From contig OW804096.1 of assembly GCA_942159475.1 (NCBI GenBank), forward strand, positions 10,589,871 to 10,653,870: a stretch of DNA of 64,000 nt. The letters run 5' to 3'. The notes under the pieces were generated by a model. That model was not told the DNA's origin and made no database searches. It was given only the letters and a program-made list of their open reading frames with translations. Positions 23,356-34,254 of this stretch are shown here, one piece after another. The stretch's first letter is position 1; every line of letters starts with the position of its first letter. The position numbers and the translations under genes were made by a program. This DNA comes from Sthenelais limicola. Lineage: Eukaryota > Annelida > Polychaeta > Phyllodocida > Sigalionidae.

Positions 23356-23574
23356 GGGTCAGATTTTGGCAGCTGTACACATTGGGTAAAGTCTGCTAAA
23401 TTAGGCTGTAATTTGGCCAATACTAGGTAAATTTGAGTATATTCGGCATTGCATTGATTCTAGCAATCTGTTAGGTTAGGTTGAACTGTATTTTGAACTT
23501 TATTTTCGTCTGAAATTTGGGTTATTTGAAAGGATTGGTGAAGATAAATTGTACATTTTCTGAAACTCTGACCC
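23356..23574 (+). mobile_element. MITE-A copy 19, terminal repeat partly deleted
   Basis: The left end GGGTCAGATTTT joins directly to GGCAGCTGTACAC, so about 18 bp of the terminal repeat (CAGAAAATGTACAATT region) are gone. Right end GAAACTCTGACCC. Flanks ACAT and ACCT differ at one base. Confidence 0.9.
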
Positions 23575-23846
23575 ACCTAGTTATGTATGGGGCGTATTAC
23601 CTTACATGTATCTGTATTACTACGCGACATCATTGCCTATTAGTGAAGAGGTATGATTGATCTTTACAAGTTAGTTATAGAAAGATGGCATTTCCCTCAG
23701 GTCCAACCGTCAGTATCAGATGTCATTAGCCCCTATCACATCCAGGTCATTGACCTTAACAATTTCTTTTCATAAATAGTGAGGTCAGAGATTTACTGTA
23801 TATGCTGATATGATGAGTGTTATTTAGAAAAAAATGTATTATTAAT

Positions 23847-23945
23847 ATAAGATTTAGATTTAAAATATTTTATTCAGGTCATTGAACATTTTCATATGTA
23901 CAGTACAAATATTCTCAGGACAGCCTGATTTGCCAAAAAGTACTT
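23847..23945 (-). mobile_element. Non-LTR retroposon 3' end
   Basis: Read on the minus strand it matches the last 80 bp of the insert at 14083-14397: CAGGCTGTCCTGAGAATATT, GACCTGAATAAAATATTTT, then TAAATCTAAATCT. This supports a retroposon family with a TCTAAA-type tandem tail. Confidence 0.6.
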
Positions 23946-24177
23946 TGCAGAAAAGGAATAAAGTTATAAATATAGGTAGAATCAGTACAGTATAAGTTAT
24001 TGCGAGCAGACGGTTAATTAATAGTTACTGCTATACAATTTCTTAAATTACATCAATTAAATATTATCAAATATTATATTATTAATATGATTCATCTACA
24101 AAACACGTCAATACGCCAGAAAATATATGTTTTTTGTAATATTTTGCTGATATCAATGGCATACACTGCGTTCCTTA

Positions 24178-24539
24178 GGCCAAAAAATAAATAGGTGTGT
24201 TTCCGATTTATCTGGCTGAAAACTAGGTAGGGGGGTGGTAATTTTATTTTTTTTTGTCATTTTTTTTTGTTTGGAAACCACCTCCCAGGAACTGAAAAAA
24301 ATGTCTTTTTCATAACAATAGTTGTTTTGAACATGGGAAATGTGCCTTTTGACAGTTCCGAGTTAGGAAAACCCGTTTTCCTGCTTTTATAAGCTTTTTT
24401 TGTCAAAAAATCCAAAAAAAGTAAGAAATGATGGGGAAAAAATCAGGTATGGTAAAAAAAAAATTAGGTAGGGTAAGGTTTTTCTAGGTTGGGGGGGGGG
24501 GGGGGGTAAATCGGAAACACACCTATTTTTTTTTTGGCC
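24178..24539. mobile_element. MITE-N, TTA-flanked element
   Basis: Terminal inverted repeats of about 34 bp start GGCCAAAAAATAAATAGGTG and include GTGTGTTTCCGATTTA; the right end is the complement ending CACCTATTTTTTTTTTGGCC. TTA occurs on both sides, a 3-bp duplication compatible with the TWA preference of PIF/Harbinger elements. The interior is rich in A/T and G runs, including a G run near 24491-24506. Confidence 0.8.
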
Positions 24540-24596
24540 TTAGAGAAAATTAATAATGAAACAAAACTCGTGGTAGAGGGAGTGTACCTGTGGGTG

Positions 24597-24609
24597 GTTG
24601 CCTAGCAAC
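24597..24609. promoter_or_regulatory. Candidate RFX X-box
   Basis: GTTGCCTAGCAAC is a perfect palindromic X-box-type match, about 60 bp outside MITE-N and not inside any repeat recognised here. Confidence 0.4.
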
Positions 24610-25247
24610 ATCCGTCACTGGTGCGAATCATGCGTCACTACATAAGTTATTGTTATATTACAATAAGCAATACACACTATGTAAACAGTTTATCTTGGTA
24701 TATGAGGAGTGATCATTCCTTACTAAGACATCTCATTAGATTCACACGATTTCCTCTTGGTACATATCTGCTCGACTCGACTATCTGTGTCGCATCAGAA
24801 TGATTGACTTATTTGACTCTAACTGAATTATGTAATTAATTTGACTAGTGAAAGTAATTTGTATTATTATTATTTAATCATGTTTATATAGGCTGAAAAT
24901 GTTGTACTTGATACATGAGATCATGAATAAAACAAAACAAAAAAACAAAATTCTCTCGGTCATTTTCCATTCTAAGATCCAGAGGGAGCCGGTTTCACAT
25001 AACCTTTCGCTTGTAAAAAAACACTACTCCTAATTCTTTCTAATCTCGGTCTCTGTATCTTAAAGATTGAACCTATTCGATTTCTGAGATGTCTCTCTTC
25101 TCGCACTTGTTCAATTCGAAGATATCCTGTCTCTTATGAACTAATTTCAAACAGGCTATTTCAGATCTTTCAACGATTGGGAGAATTCCCGATCTTTCAG
25201 TTATTTCATTATTATTTAAATCTCTGCTAAGGGCCATACCAAGTGCT
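24610..25247. other. Spacer, nothing recognised
   Basis: AT-rich. GAATAAAACAAAACAAAAAAAC near 24925 could be a retroposon tail without recognisable body. No gene. Confidence 0.4.
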
Positions 25248-25251
25248 CTAT

Positions 25252-25594
25252 AGGGGAGTTGCATAGCCGCCATCTTGATTCTTGATTCGCATGGAATTAT
25301 GGGACTAATGGTACTGTATAAAATCTATAGAAAACATGCCATGTTAAGCATAGACTATTTATCAATGGTCTAATATCAATATCTGTGTGTTATACATGTT
25401 TCCATGACACAAGTCCCCATCTTTACCATCATGCATTTGGTTTTCATAGATCATTTATAAAAGCTGTGATATTGGTAAAAACATTCATGCAATTTTCGAT
25501 AAAAATGTTGCCAAATGTTTGTATGTTAGATTTCAAGAGAATCCATCCCAGCATGCACTGCTGTAGACATGCGCAGTGAGACATGCAACTCCCC
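25252..25594 (+). mobile_element. MITE-F copy 1
   Basis: Ends GGGGAGTTGCAT and ATGCAACTCCCC. Flanks are TATA and TATT. The interior, in order, holds CGCCATCTTGATTC, CATGGAATTATGGGACTAAT, AACATGCCATGTTAAGCAT, CATCATGCATTTGGTTTTCA and GCACTGCTGTAGACATGCGC. Three more copies lie at 30538, 31119 and 57944. The embedded 64-codon frame is a reading of the repeat. Confidence 0.88.
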
Positions 25595-25830
25595 TATTCC
25601 AAGTCTTCAGGACTTTTCTCCGCATTCCCACTCCTAGATTCAGGAGAAGGAAATTGTAGAACTCCAGCAGAGGAAGGACATACGTCTTGACTAACCCAGA
25701 CACATCTCTGTAGTCATATATTTTCTTCTTGGTTATTGATCTTTAGTTCCTGTTTTATGACTGTGTAGGCCTTTACACAAATCTGATTCCAACAGGCAAA
25801 AGGGAAACAAGCGCCATTGAGTTGTTCTAA

Positions 25831-26061
25831 GGGATTTTCAGAAAATGTACAATTCGCCTTCACCAATCCTCTCAAATAACCCACATTTAAGACAAAACTG
25901 AGCTTCAAAATGCAGTTTAACATTAACAGAACTGAAACGTTAAATCAATGCGATACCAAATATGCTCAGATATACCTGGTATTTTCATTTTTCAGCCTAA
26001 TTTAGCAGAATTTCCTAAATGGGTAGAACTGCCAATTGTACATTTTCTGCAAATCTGACCC
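25831..26061 (-). mobile_element. MITE-A copy 20 (type A2)
   Basis: The left end has lost TCA (GGGATTTTCAGAAAATG); right end CAAATCTGACCC. Interior matches A2 in reverse (AAACTGAGCTTCAAAATGC). Flanks CTAA and ATAA differ at one base. Confidence 0.88.
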
Positions 26062-26332
26062 ATAAGTGAAATCACTGCAGCAAAGAACTGAGGCGGGTCG
26101 CTGACATACTGATTCAGCAGTTTGAACAGGATGGAATTGTCTACAATGTTTGTCAAATGTGATGCGTTTCAGGAAAATTGATACCTTCCAAAGTGATTTA
26201 TTCACACAATCTCGTTGTTGGAAGGATCTCACCTTTGGACGGCTTAACGCTTTTAGTCATATTAGTTTCCGTACCAAATCTTAAGACAGTGTATTAAATA
26301 TATTCTTGCGTTTCACAAGGCATCCTATATAT

Positions 26333-26977
26333 GGGTCAGATTTTCAGAAAATGTACAATTCAACTTCGCCAATCTTCTCAAATGACCCAAATTTAAGACA
26401 AAAATCAGGTTCAAAATACTGTTCAACCTAACCAAACAGATTGCTAGAATCAATGCTATGCCAGATATACTCGAATTTACCTAGTATTGACCAAATTCTT
26501 CTGAACCCAGTTAGCCAGATAGCATGCACATTTAACACCAGCGGCGCTGACGGCTGCTATATCTCCCAGTAGGCTGAGACAGAAGCTTCCGGCACCACAC
26601 TGTTAATTCAACAAACAACAACATGGCAAACTTTTTGGTTCATTTTCGGTTCCTAGATCTTTGATTTTGGGGCCATTTACCCCATATTACATTTGCCATT
26701 AAAGAATATTTACTAGGCTTCTTTTGAGTACAAGACCAGTACTCAGCTACCTGACAAAAATAATCCATGTTTAGGCCTACTCTGTTTCTTAGGTTGCGGG
26801 TGCCATTACCGGAAGCTCCCGCCTTAGCTTTATCTCCGCCAAAAGAAAAGCTAGGTGGCGTGATGGTCGGACAGCTTATTTTCGCCCTATCCAGGACAGG
26901 GAGAATTGCAGCCTAATCTATCAGAATTTACTAAATCTGTACAGCTGCCAATTGTACATTTTCTGAAAATCTGATCC
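26333..26977 (-). mobile_element. MITE-A copy 21, itself interrupted
   Basis: Left end GGGTCAGATTTTC, right end GAAAATCTGATCC, ATAT flanks on both sides. The body stops after TAGTATTGACCAAATT (26497) and resumes at AATTGCAGCC (26904). Confidence 0.88.
26498..26903. mobile_element. 406-bp unclassified insert inside MITE-A
   Basis: The boundaries are defined by the continuity of the MITE-A on both sides, with AATT repeated at the junctions. It contains a near-inverted GAAGCTTCCGGCACC/TTACCGGAAGCTCC pair but no long terminal repeat. I cannot assign it to a family. Confidence 0.55.
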
Positions 26978-27138
26978 ATATATGGAGTACATTTATTTAC
27001 TTTCCTCGTAATTGCTCACCCAGAAATGTTCAAAACATAGATAATATATTATCAAATATAAGATATAGAGACACTTCTTATAGATGTTCTCAATGTTTGC
27101 CATCATTGGAATCTGCTTGACCTCACCTTTTCATAGAT

Positions 27139-27267
27139 GGGTCAGATTTTCAGAAAATGTACAATTCAACTTCGCCAGTCTTCTCAAATAACCCACATTT
27201 CAGACGAAAATAAAGTTCAAAATACAGTTCAACCTATAGCCAAACAGATTGCTAGAATCAATGCAAT
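27139..27267 (-). mobile_element. MITE-A copy 22, right half missing
   Basis: Starts GGGTCAGATTTTC and follows type A1 up to GCTAGAATCAATGCAAT, then stops. It interrupts a MITE-D. Confidence 0.85.
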
Positions 27268-27329
27268 CAGTATTTGATAATTACTCGATCCAACGCTCCT
27301 GAAACCCAAGTTTCCTCAAACCTAAAAAT

Positions 27330-27687
27330 GTGGTGTGTTCCAGGAAAATAAGTCATAAGTCATAAAAATTATATATTTCAAAGTGATAGTAAAACCTTTC
27401 TTGGATGAACATAGCATTTTTGAAGATAAAATTGGTGTAAGAACTTTATTGGAATGTCCTCATCCTATCGAGCATATTTAGGTACTTTATATACTTGTTA
27501 TTGTCTACAAAAGAAACTGCAAACTTATTTTACAAAAATAAAAATATCAAACATATAAATTTATACTTATTAAATGTCCTAATGTTTACCATCATAAGAA
27601 TCGGCTTGATCTCACCTTTTCAAATAGGATGATATTTCAAACCCCATTTTTGTGACTTGTGACTCATTTTCCTGTAACCCATCACAT
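27330..27687 (+). mobile_element. MITE-D copy
   Basis: Left end TGTGGTGTGTTCCAGGAAAA, right end GACTCATTTTCCTGTAACCC then ATCACA. Interior ATATATTTCAAAGTGATAG and CGGCTTGATCTCACCTTTTC match the family. Confidence 0.82.
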
Positions 27688-28380
27688 TGTTCTTGTTATT
27701 TTTTCCTGGCAATTTCCTATTCTAACTACCAACTGACTTCTAATCTGTTTATCTAATTTCAAAGCATAAGCTGGGGTCGCTAGAACACCCCACTCCCATG
27801 GAAAGTGCATTACTAAACGTCATTTATATATATATATATAATAATTTTTATTCAGTATTCAATCAATACAGAATGGGATGTTCCTTCTACGGATAGTTCT
27901 TCCCGGACAACCTTAACAAAACAAATTGTACAGTAAAAAAGCATGACATTTTTTATTTCACTTGGATTCTGTATACAGAAATAGTCATAGTTATTATTAT
28001 AAAATTTCGAACTCGCTGTACTGAGGCAGATAGTATTATTTAAATACATTAGACTTTCACAATTTTGTATTCTGCTCTTAGTTATATTTTACACACTTAT
28101 ATAAATATAGATAGCATATTATCGAGAGAATTAACCCTGTTGTCATTTACATCGACTGACATCCCTGTACTAGGATGCTTTAGTTACGATCAAACAGCAT
28201 AACACTTAACTTCATATAGTATCCATTATTTTACTAAAAGTGACGAGTTAAAGTATTTTCACCCATTGTAGTATATTAATTGCAACTTTACTATCTCGAA
28301 GATATTTCTAGTTGTATTTATACTGTGCAATGGTGTATATCCAATATAATATTATTTTTTTCTTTTTGGAAAGAGAGCCT
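27688..28380. other. Spacer, nothing recognised
   Basis: AT-rich DNA with a TA microsatellite at 27824-27842. No gene. Confidence 0.4.
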
Positions 28381-28625
28381 CCCTGAACTGGGTGGGCAAA
28401 ATCACATATTATCCCCTGTACTGGTCATCATTGCAATGCCCCTATAGAAACATGATGCCCCTTCCCTAATCACCATGACCCAGTTCTGGGTGCCCACTGG
28501 AAGCGTTATCAGCAGCACCATCTCTCAGCCCCAGGTCACTGCCCTATCTATGCTTATCTTGTAATGAGGGATTGCTTCTGTCACCAGTCTAGTGATCCAG
28601 GCTGGTAATGCAAGATGTCTGGTGA
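28381..28625. other. Repeat-free, GC-richer patch with GATA-like motifs
   Basis: Contrasts with its AT-rich surroundings. Contains GCGTTATCAG, TGCTTATCTTG and GGTGATAAGT, all matching a GATA-factor core on one or other strand. No open frame of note. Regulatory function is speculative. Confidence 0.25.
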
Positions 28626-28713
28626 TAAGTCAGTCATCATTTCATTTTATTATTGCTAATCTCGTGTGCGTAGACTCTCTCAAGGCGATCCTTTCAGACT
28701 GAGTAATCTAAGA

Positions 28714-28955
28714 GGGTCAGATTTTCAGAAAATGTACAATTGGCAGCTGTACATATTTAGTAAATTCTGCTAAATTAGGCTACAATTTGGTCAATACTAT
28801 ATACTAGGTAAATTCGAGAATATTCGGTATTGCATTGATTGTAGCAATCTGTTTGGCTAGGTTGACCTGTATTTTGAATTCTATTTTCGTATGAAATTTG
28901 AGTTATTTGAGAGGATTGGCGAAGTTGAATTGTAAATTTTCTGAAAATCTGACCC
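28714..28955 (+). mobile_element. MITE-A copy 23 (type A1)
   Basis: Ends GGGTCAGATTTTC and GAAAATCTGACCC. Flanks AAGA and AAGA match exactly and contain no TA. Confidence 0.93.
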
Positions 28956-29252
28956 AAGAGCTGAATCCCGACGGGCACTGAGTGCAATTGAGTGTGATGG
29001 CACTGGGATCATTTTGTGATTGGCCGCAAACTAGTGAAGTGTGATACTTATAGCTTTGAATCACAATGAAATGGACATGCTATTAGCAACCATTATGTGA
29101 AATCCATTGCGTCCATTTCCTCCTATGTTGTTGGTAGTCTTACACTTGTGTTGGATCAAGTTCTCATTCATATTCATTTATGTTTGTTTTAAACATGTGT
29201 TACTCAACCAATTTATCTACAAATACATGTTTTCTTTAAAAGCCAATAATAT

Positions 29253-29514
29253 GGGTGTGATCTCAATTGCGCATATAATGCGCATTCAAAGTCGCATCTA
29301 AATACTCATTATAATAATTATTATGAAATAAATGAATATCATTGTCAGCCTCTAAGAGCATGCAAAGATTTTCATGCAAAAAAATCCAGTGTGTCATGAT
29401 AGAAATGTACAATTAAATAACCAGTTACCAGTTACGCCACCTGCTGACAATGAAATAATGAGTATTTAGACGCGATTTTTAATGCGCATTTTATGCGCAA
29501 TTTAGATCCCACCC
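29253..29514. mobile_element. MITE-P
   Basis: Long imperfect terminal inverted repeats of about 50-55 bp: left GGGTGTGATCTCAATTGCGC then CTAAATACTCATTAT; right the complement of GGGTGGGATCTAAATTGCGC. Flanks ATAT and ATAG are close. The GGGT start and 4-bp flank recall MITE-A although the sequence differs. ATTGCGCA motifs also occur at 30115-30200, possibly a decayed relative. Confidence 0.7.
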
Positions 29515-29516
29515 AT

Positions 29517-29578
29517 AGTATTGACTTTTGAAGACCAGACTTTTGAAAACCAGACTTTTGAAGACCAGACTTTTGACG
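29517..29578. repeat. Tandem repeat GACCAGACTTTTGAA
   Basis: About four imperfect units of 15-16 bp immediately outside MITE-P. Confidence 0.85.
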
Positions 29579-30537
29579 TCTCATAAAAAATGATTCAACT
29601 GATATAAAAGTGGCTGGTTTTTCATTATTTAATATCAACATATAGTTGCCGTTCTCTGAGCGAAAAATCAGGCCTCTGTGAATTCAGGAAGCCAGTACAG
29701 CCTCAATGTCGCACACACTTTCATTTGACACTTTGCTTTCACACCACAATTCGCTCACCCATACAATGGCAGTGTGGGCTCAGTTTGATACCCTTTTAAA
29801 GCTAAATGCAACCCCCAAATAGTGTATTCCAAATAGTGTATTCATTAGCTGAAGTAGACTGGACCACTCTGATTTCAAGTAGAACTGGAATAACCCTTCC
29901 CAGCAATGTGGCTGTCTAATAGAAGGAAATTATGATTAAATAATTGATGTATTACCGTGAACTATTAATTGTGAGTAGTTCTGAATAATATTATTCTGCA
30001 AATAAAAGAAATGAAATAAGGTGAATATTGTGTATAAAATATACCGCTCAAAATGCTGTAAGAATTTGCTGTTTTTTGCACCAATATTGCGTTATACCAT
30101 CACCATCACTATCCCGCAATCATAGCGCAATAATTATTGCGCAAAAAGCGTCCACGCTCACCACAGAACTATGGCGAGATGATTGCGCATTAAAAATTGC
30201 GTGGAATCGCGCTCATTTGCCCGTCGGGATGCGATTGATTACTATTGCCACTGAACACCAGTAGAATGGGTTTGATACTACGTGTTCGAGAAAAATGACT
30301 TTGTATTATAATCGGTCTTCCTTTTTTCTGAAATTGAACTACACAGGATTATTTAGATTTAGATATTAGATTTAGAATCTTACATTTTCTGATGGCCAGA
30401 TAGAGTCCATATTATACTAGATTTTTTATCTAGGAGTTAAAGTAACACTTTCTCATTGATAGATCTGATATCACCAAGTAAACAAATCATATTCTTGTGG
30501 CGTAAAAACTAACGTAATCAGATAGCAATGCTGGCGT
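29579..30537. other. Spacer with ATTGCGCA-rich patch
   Basis: At 30115-30200 short GCGCAATAATTATTGCGC and related palindromes cluster. The 78-codon frame over it has no recognisable motif. Confidence 0.4.
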
Positions 30538-31114
30538 TGCTGAGGGCATTTGCATGTCTCACTGCGAATGTCTATAACAGTGCATGTTGGGATAGATTCA
30601 TTTCAAATCTGGCATACAAATATTTTGCAAAATTTTCATCGAAAAAAGCAAGGATCTTTTCACCAATAGCTTTTCTTGTTGAAATAATCTATACAAACCA
30701 AATGCATTGTGGGAAATATGAAGTCTGGAAGCGTGTAAAACACTTGGCAATTTACCTAAGGGTCAGATTTTCAGAAAATGTACAATTGGCAGATCAACAT
30801 ATTTTGTAAACTGTGCTAAATCGGACTGAAATATCATCAACACTTAGGTATATATGGGTATATTTGGTATGCATTGATTCAAACAGTCTGTTTGGTTATG
30901 TTGAACAGTATTTTGAACCTGATTTTTGTCTTACATTTGGGTTATTTGAGAGAATTGGTGTGGGCCAATTGTACATTTTCTGAAAATCTGACCCATAAGA
31001 TCATTGTTAAGTATACCATGCTGAATGTGGCATGGTTTCTCTAGGTTTTTATTAGCAGTGACATACAACTCCCATTGTTTGTCTAGGTTCAAGATTGTGG
31101 ACTTGCAACTCCCC
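30538..31114 (-). mobile_element. MITE-F copy 2, carrying a MITE-A
   Basis: Reverse orientation: TTTGCATGTCTCACTGCGAA at left and ACTTGCAACTCCCC at right. MITE-A copy 24 splits it. It ends CCCC at 31114 and the next F copy begins after TATA. The left 12-15 bp are degraded. Confidence 0.82.
30760..30994 (+). mobile_element. MITE-A copy 24 (type A3), nested in MITE-F
   Basis: Ends GGGTCAGATTTTC and GAAAATCTGACCC; interior GGCAGATCAACATATTTTG. Flanks CTAA and ATAA differ at one base. The F sequence continues beyond it. Confidence 0.92.
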
Positions 31115-31118
31115 TATA

Positions 31119-31465
31119 GGGGAGTTGCATGTCTCACTGCGCATGTCTACAGCAGTGCAGGCTGGGATGGATTCTGTTGAAATATGACATACAAACACTT
31201 GGCAACATTTTTATCGAAAATTGCAAGGATGTTTTCACCAGAATGTTTTCACAGCTGTTATAAATGACCTATGAAAACCAAATGCATGATGGGAAATATG
31301 GGGACTTATGTCATGGAAACATGTATAACACACGGATATTGATATTATACCATTGATACATATTCCATGCTGAACATAACATGTTTTCTATAGGTTTTAT
31401 ACAGTACCATTTGTCCCATAATTCCATGCGAATCAAGATTCAAGATGGCGGCTATGCAAATCCCC
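31119..31465 (-). mobile_element. MITE-F copy 3
   Basis: Ends GGGGAGTTGCAT and ATGCAAATCCCC. Left flank TATA is shared with F copy 2; right flank TATT. Same orientation as copy 2, so the two are head-to-tail around one TATA. Confidence 0.9.
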
Positions 31466-32328
31466 TATTCTGGGCTGACAGAAGTGAGGTCAATTCCAAA
31501 CTGACACAAGCCAGTCTCTACTGCTTAGGGCTGCTCCAGATGAAGATGGACAATAGGCTTAGCCGGAATTGCTTGCCACAAAAACCACTTAATGCTCCTT
31601 TAATGAAAGAACTACAGATGCAACTCCCATAGAGAATAGAGATACATCCCTTGTCCATCCGATCACGTAGATAGGTTAGGACCAACCTACGTCGTCACAT
31701 CCAGAATAGTATCCGCGCAAGAATTGGTGTATGGTAACTGTTTGGCGGATTAGTTTAGTAATATTATTTCCATCTCTCTGTATTTGTTATATTGATGGGA
31801 ATAATCAAAGCTTTTAAAATTATGTTTTTGGCGCAAACAACTGCAGAACCCAGAGACCTGGCTAAACTTTGCCACAGAAACAAGGGTTGTCTGGACTCGG
31901 TGTTGCTTGACGAGGTCTGCAGGTGACCTTATGGCAGTGCTGTTCCATCAACTTTTTGTTTTGGTGGCCATCTTGGAATTCTCCTCGCTTTGAATGTGGG
32001 GTTTTAAGAACTTTTTAATTATTGCTCAAATCAAAAAAATTCTCAAGACAGTTATGAATTAAACTTTGCTGCCCAGCTTCTGAGACTATTGAAAACTTTT
32101 GAGATATAAAGAAAAGTTGGGTTTTGAGGCGGCAGGAAGGAGAGCAGAATACAGAAAGGCTCGACCTTAGTGGCGGGGTGATGTCATCAATTTTTCGGGA
32201 AGCCTTTGGCTTTTTTTCCAAAAAAGCACAAGGGTCACTCCTCGTCAAGCCTGACTTCTCCCTCTACATTGTAACTGGAACCATTTAAAAGCTGATGATC
32301 TAACGTTGATATATTTGGGGAAGTATAT
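31466..32328. other. Repeat-poor stretch
   Basis: Mixed composition, with 83- and 77-codon frames on opposite strands lacking recognisable motifs. No gene called. Confidence 0.4.
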
Positions 32329-32567
32329 GGGTCAGATTTTCTGAAAATGTACAATTGGCAGCTGTACAAATTTAGTAAATTAGGCTAAATTAGGCTGCAA
32401 GTCTGCAAGTCAATACTAGGTGAATTCAAGTATATTCGGCATTGCATTGGTTCTAGCAATCCGTTTGGTTAGTTTGAACTGTATTTTGAATTCTATTTTC
32501 GTCTGAAATTTGAGTTATTTGAGAGGATTGGCGAAGTTGAATTGTACCTTTTCTGAAAATCTGACCC
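32329..32567 (+). mobile_element. MITE-A copy 25 (type A1)
   Basis: Ends GGGTCAGATTTTC and GAAAATCTGACCC, ATAT on both sides. Shares TAGTAAATTAGGCTAAATTA-like changes and GAATTCTATTTTCGTC with copy 26, so the two are closest relatives. Confidence 0.93.
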
Positions 32568-32759
32568 ATATCCCCATGAGGGGTCATTTTCAGGTGGTCA
32601 TTCCCCAATAAGAATGGGGCGATGTTGTTGGTTTGCAGGTCCCCAGTAAAAATCTTGAAATATTTTAAAATAGAGAAACCTTCAGACTACCTAGTGTTTA
32701 AATTAAGGAAGGAAGTAGTCATAAGAAGAATTGAAGTGATGACGCCTACTCCCCAAATC

Positions 32760-32855
32760 AGACACACACACCCCTAAACACCACCCCAAACACATTCCAA
32801 AACACACCCCAAACACACCCCAAACACAAACACACTCCAAACACACCCCAACCAC
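32760..32855. repeat. Tandem repeat ACACCCCAAAC
   Basis: Imperfect 10-12 bp units, cytosine and adenine only on this strand. Confidence 0.85.
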
Positions 32856-34004
32856 ATTCGGTTTTAAAATATTCTCTTTGAAATTTCCATAGGCCTCTGT
32901 AGTTACATTTTTTATATTCGATCATTGCACAACAATGGTTTTCTACTTATTTGTTCTACTGACTTTTGATGGAAATTCTCTGGAGTTTCTGTTGACTATA
33001 AAAATGATGGAACAGCTCCCACAGTAACTTGTAAAATGTTTCACCCAATAGTTTTGGGAACTCGCCTTTCCCTTTTAAGGATGTCCTCCATGGGTTACTG
33101 CCCTCTTTCTGCCTCCCTGCACCCCCTCCCACCTTGCACCCCCCACCCCCATCCCCCCTCCCTCCTGTCAGGCCCATCTCTATTCATCACATGTTACCTG
33201 GTGACAGCACGTGACCTTAACTTGTCCTTGGTGTCAGCTGAAGTAGTTTGGGCGATAATAGGGGTTGACATGGTCAGGCTGGAGTTTAAATGAGGAGGGT
33301 CATCCAGGAGTACCTAGGGGCTATGTGCTATGCTGGCCACAAATAATCTCAGGCGATAATATACAGGTACAGATACACGTATGAGCTAAGAAAATATGAA
33401 TATAAACTGTAGAAAAAAAGATTTTTAATGTCTTTTAACTGTGGCAATTTGACATTGAAACCTTGGGCCTTGATTAAATGAAAGATCACGATCAATGCAA
33501 TACAAAATAGAAATTGAATTATATGACAAATTTAGTTAACAATTTGACATTTTCTAGAGAAGTTTTCATTAAAAATAAGAAGATTGTAGTCCTACTGGAA
33601 AATATACAATTGCAGTGAATCCTCCCATCACTGACCAGGTTTTAGCTCAACAGATGTAACAAAGGCAATGTATAGGAATACAAAGCCGTAGTTAATTAAA
33701 ATCCTGTTTAAGGCCGCAGCTTAGTTTCATTAAACAGTTTTATCCTGAAAGGACAATTATTTTTCGACTTTGTTTAATAGAATACGAGAAGAAACCTGGT
33801 GAATAAACAGTGACGCTCTTCTGAAAATGGAATTGAATTTAAGCTTTGAGAATGGAGACATTTTAAAAAGAAAGGCCTGGTATAATAAATATCAGAAAAT
33901 GATAGCCTACTCAAAGTTGTAGTGTCAGCAAGATCGAGTTGTTTTAGTTGACATCATAATACAGCTTTAAAGTAACACTACAAACTGAACCACTTGTAGC
34001 TTAT
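32856..34004. other. Repeat-poor stretch
   Basis: Contains a C/T-rich patch at 33100-33175. The 85- and 73-codon frames over that patch are opposite-strand shadows without motifs. No gene. Confidence 0.4.
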
Positions 34005-34239
34005 GGGTCAGATTTTCTGAAAATGTACAATTGGCAGCGGTACAAATTTAGTACATTAGGCTAAATTAGGCTGCAAGTTGGTCAATACTAGGTGAATTCA
34101 AGTATATTCGGCATTTCATTGGTTCTAGCAATCCGTTTGGCTAGTTTGAACTGTATTTTGAATTCTATTTTCGTCTGAAATTTGAGTTATTTGATAGGAT
34201 TGGCGAAGTTAAATTGTACATTTTCTGAAAATCTGACCC
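34005..34239 (+). mobile_element. MITE-A copy 26 (type A1)
   Basis: Ends GGGTCAGATTTTC and GAAAATCTGACCC. Flanks TTAT and TTAT match exactly. The base after CCC is T rather than A, which only a 4-bp duplication model explains without invoking a mutation. Confidence 0.93.
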
Positions 34240-34254
34240 TTATGCACGTTGACT

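Larger units (their letters stand above)
26158..27138 (+). mobile_element. MITE-D copy with nested insertions
   Basis: Begins AATGTGATGCGTTTCAGGAA, has TTCCAAAGTGATTTATTC and TTAAGACAGTGTATTAAATA, is broken by MITE-A copy 21, then resumes with TTGCTCACCCAGAAATGTTC and TTGACCTCACCTTTTCATAG where MITE-A copy 22 interrupts it. The right terminus is lost. Removing the inserts leaves a recognisable D order as at 15366-15780. Confidence 0.75.

Noticed and set aside
24485..24510. G-quadruplex from long G runs (also 9069, 42806, 59477)
   Set aside because: Each is a single G run inside a repeat or spacer rather than four spaced runs, so only simple slippage-prone tracts are supported.
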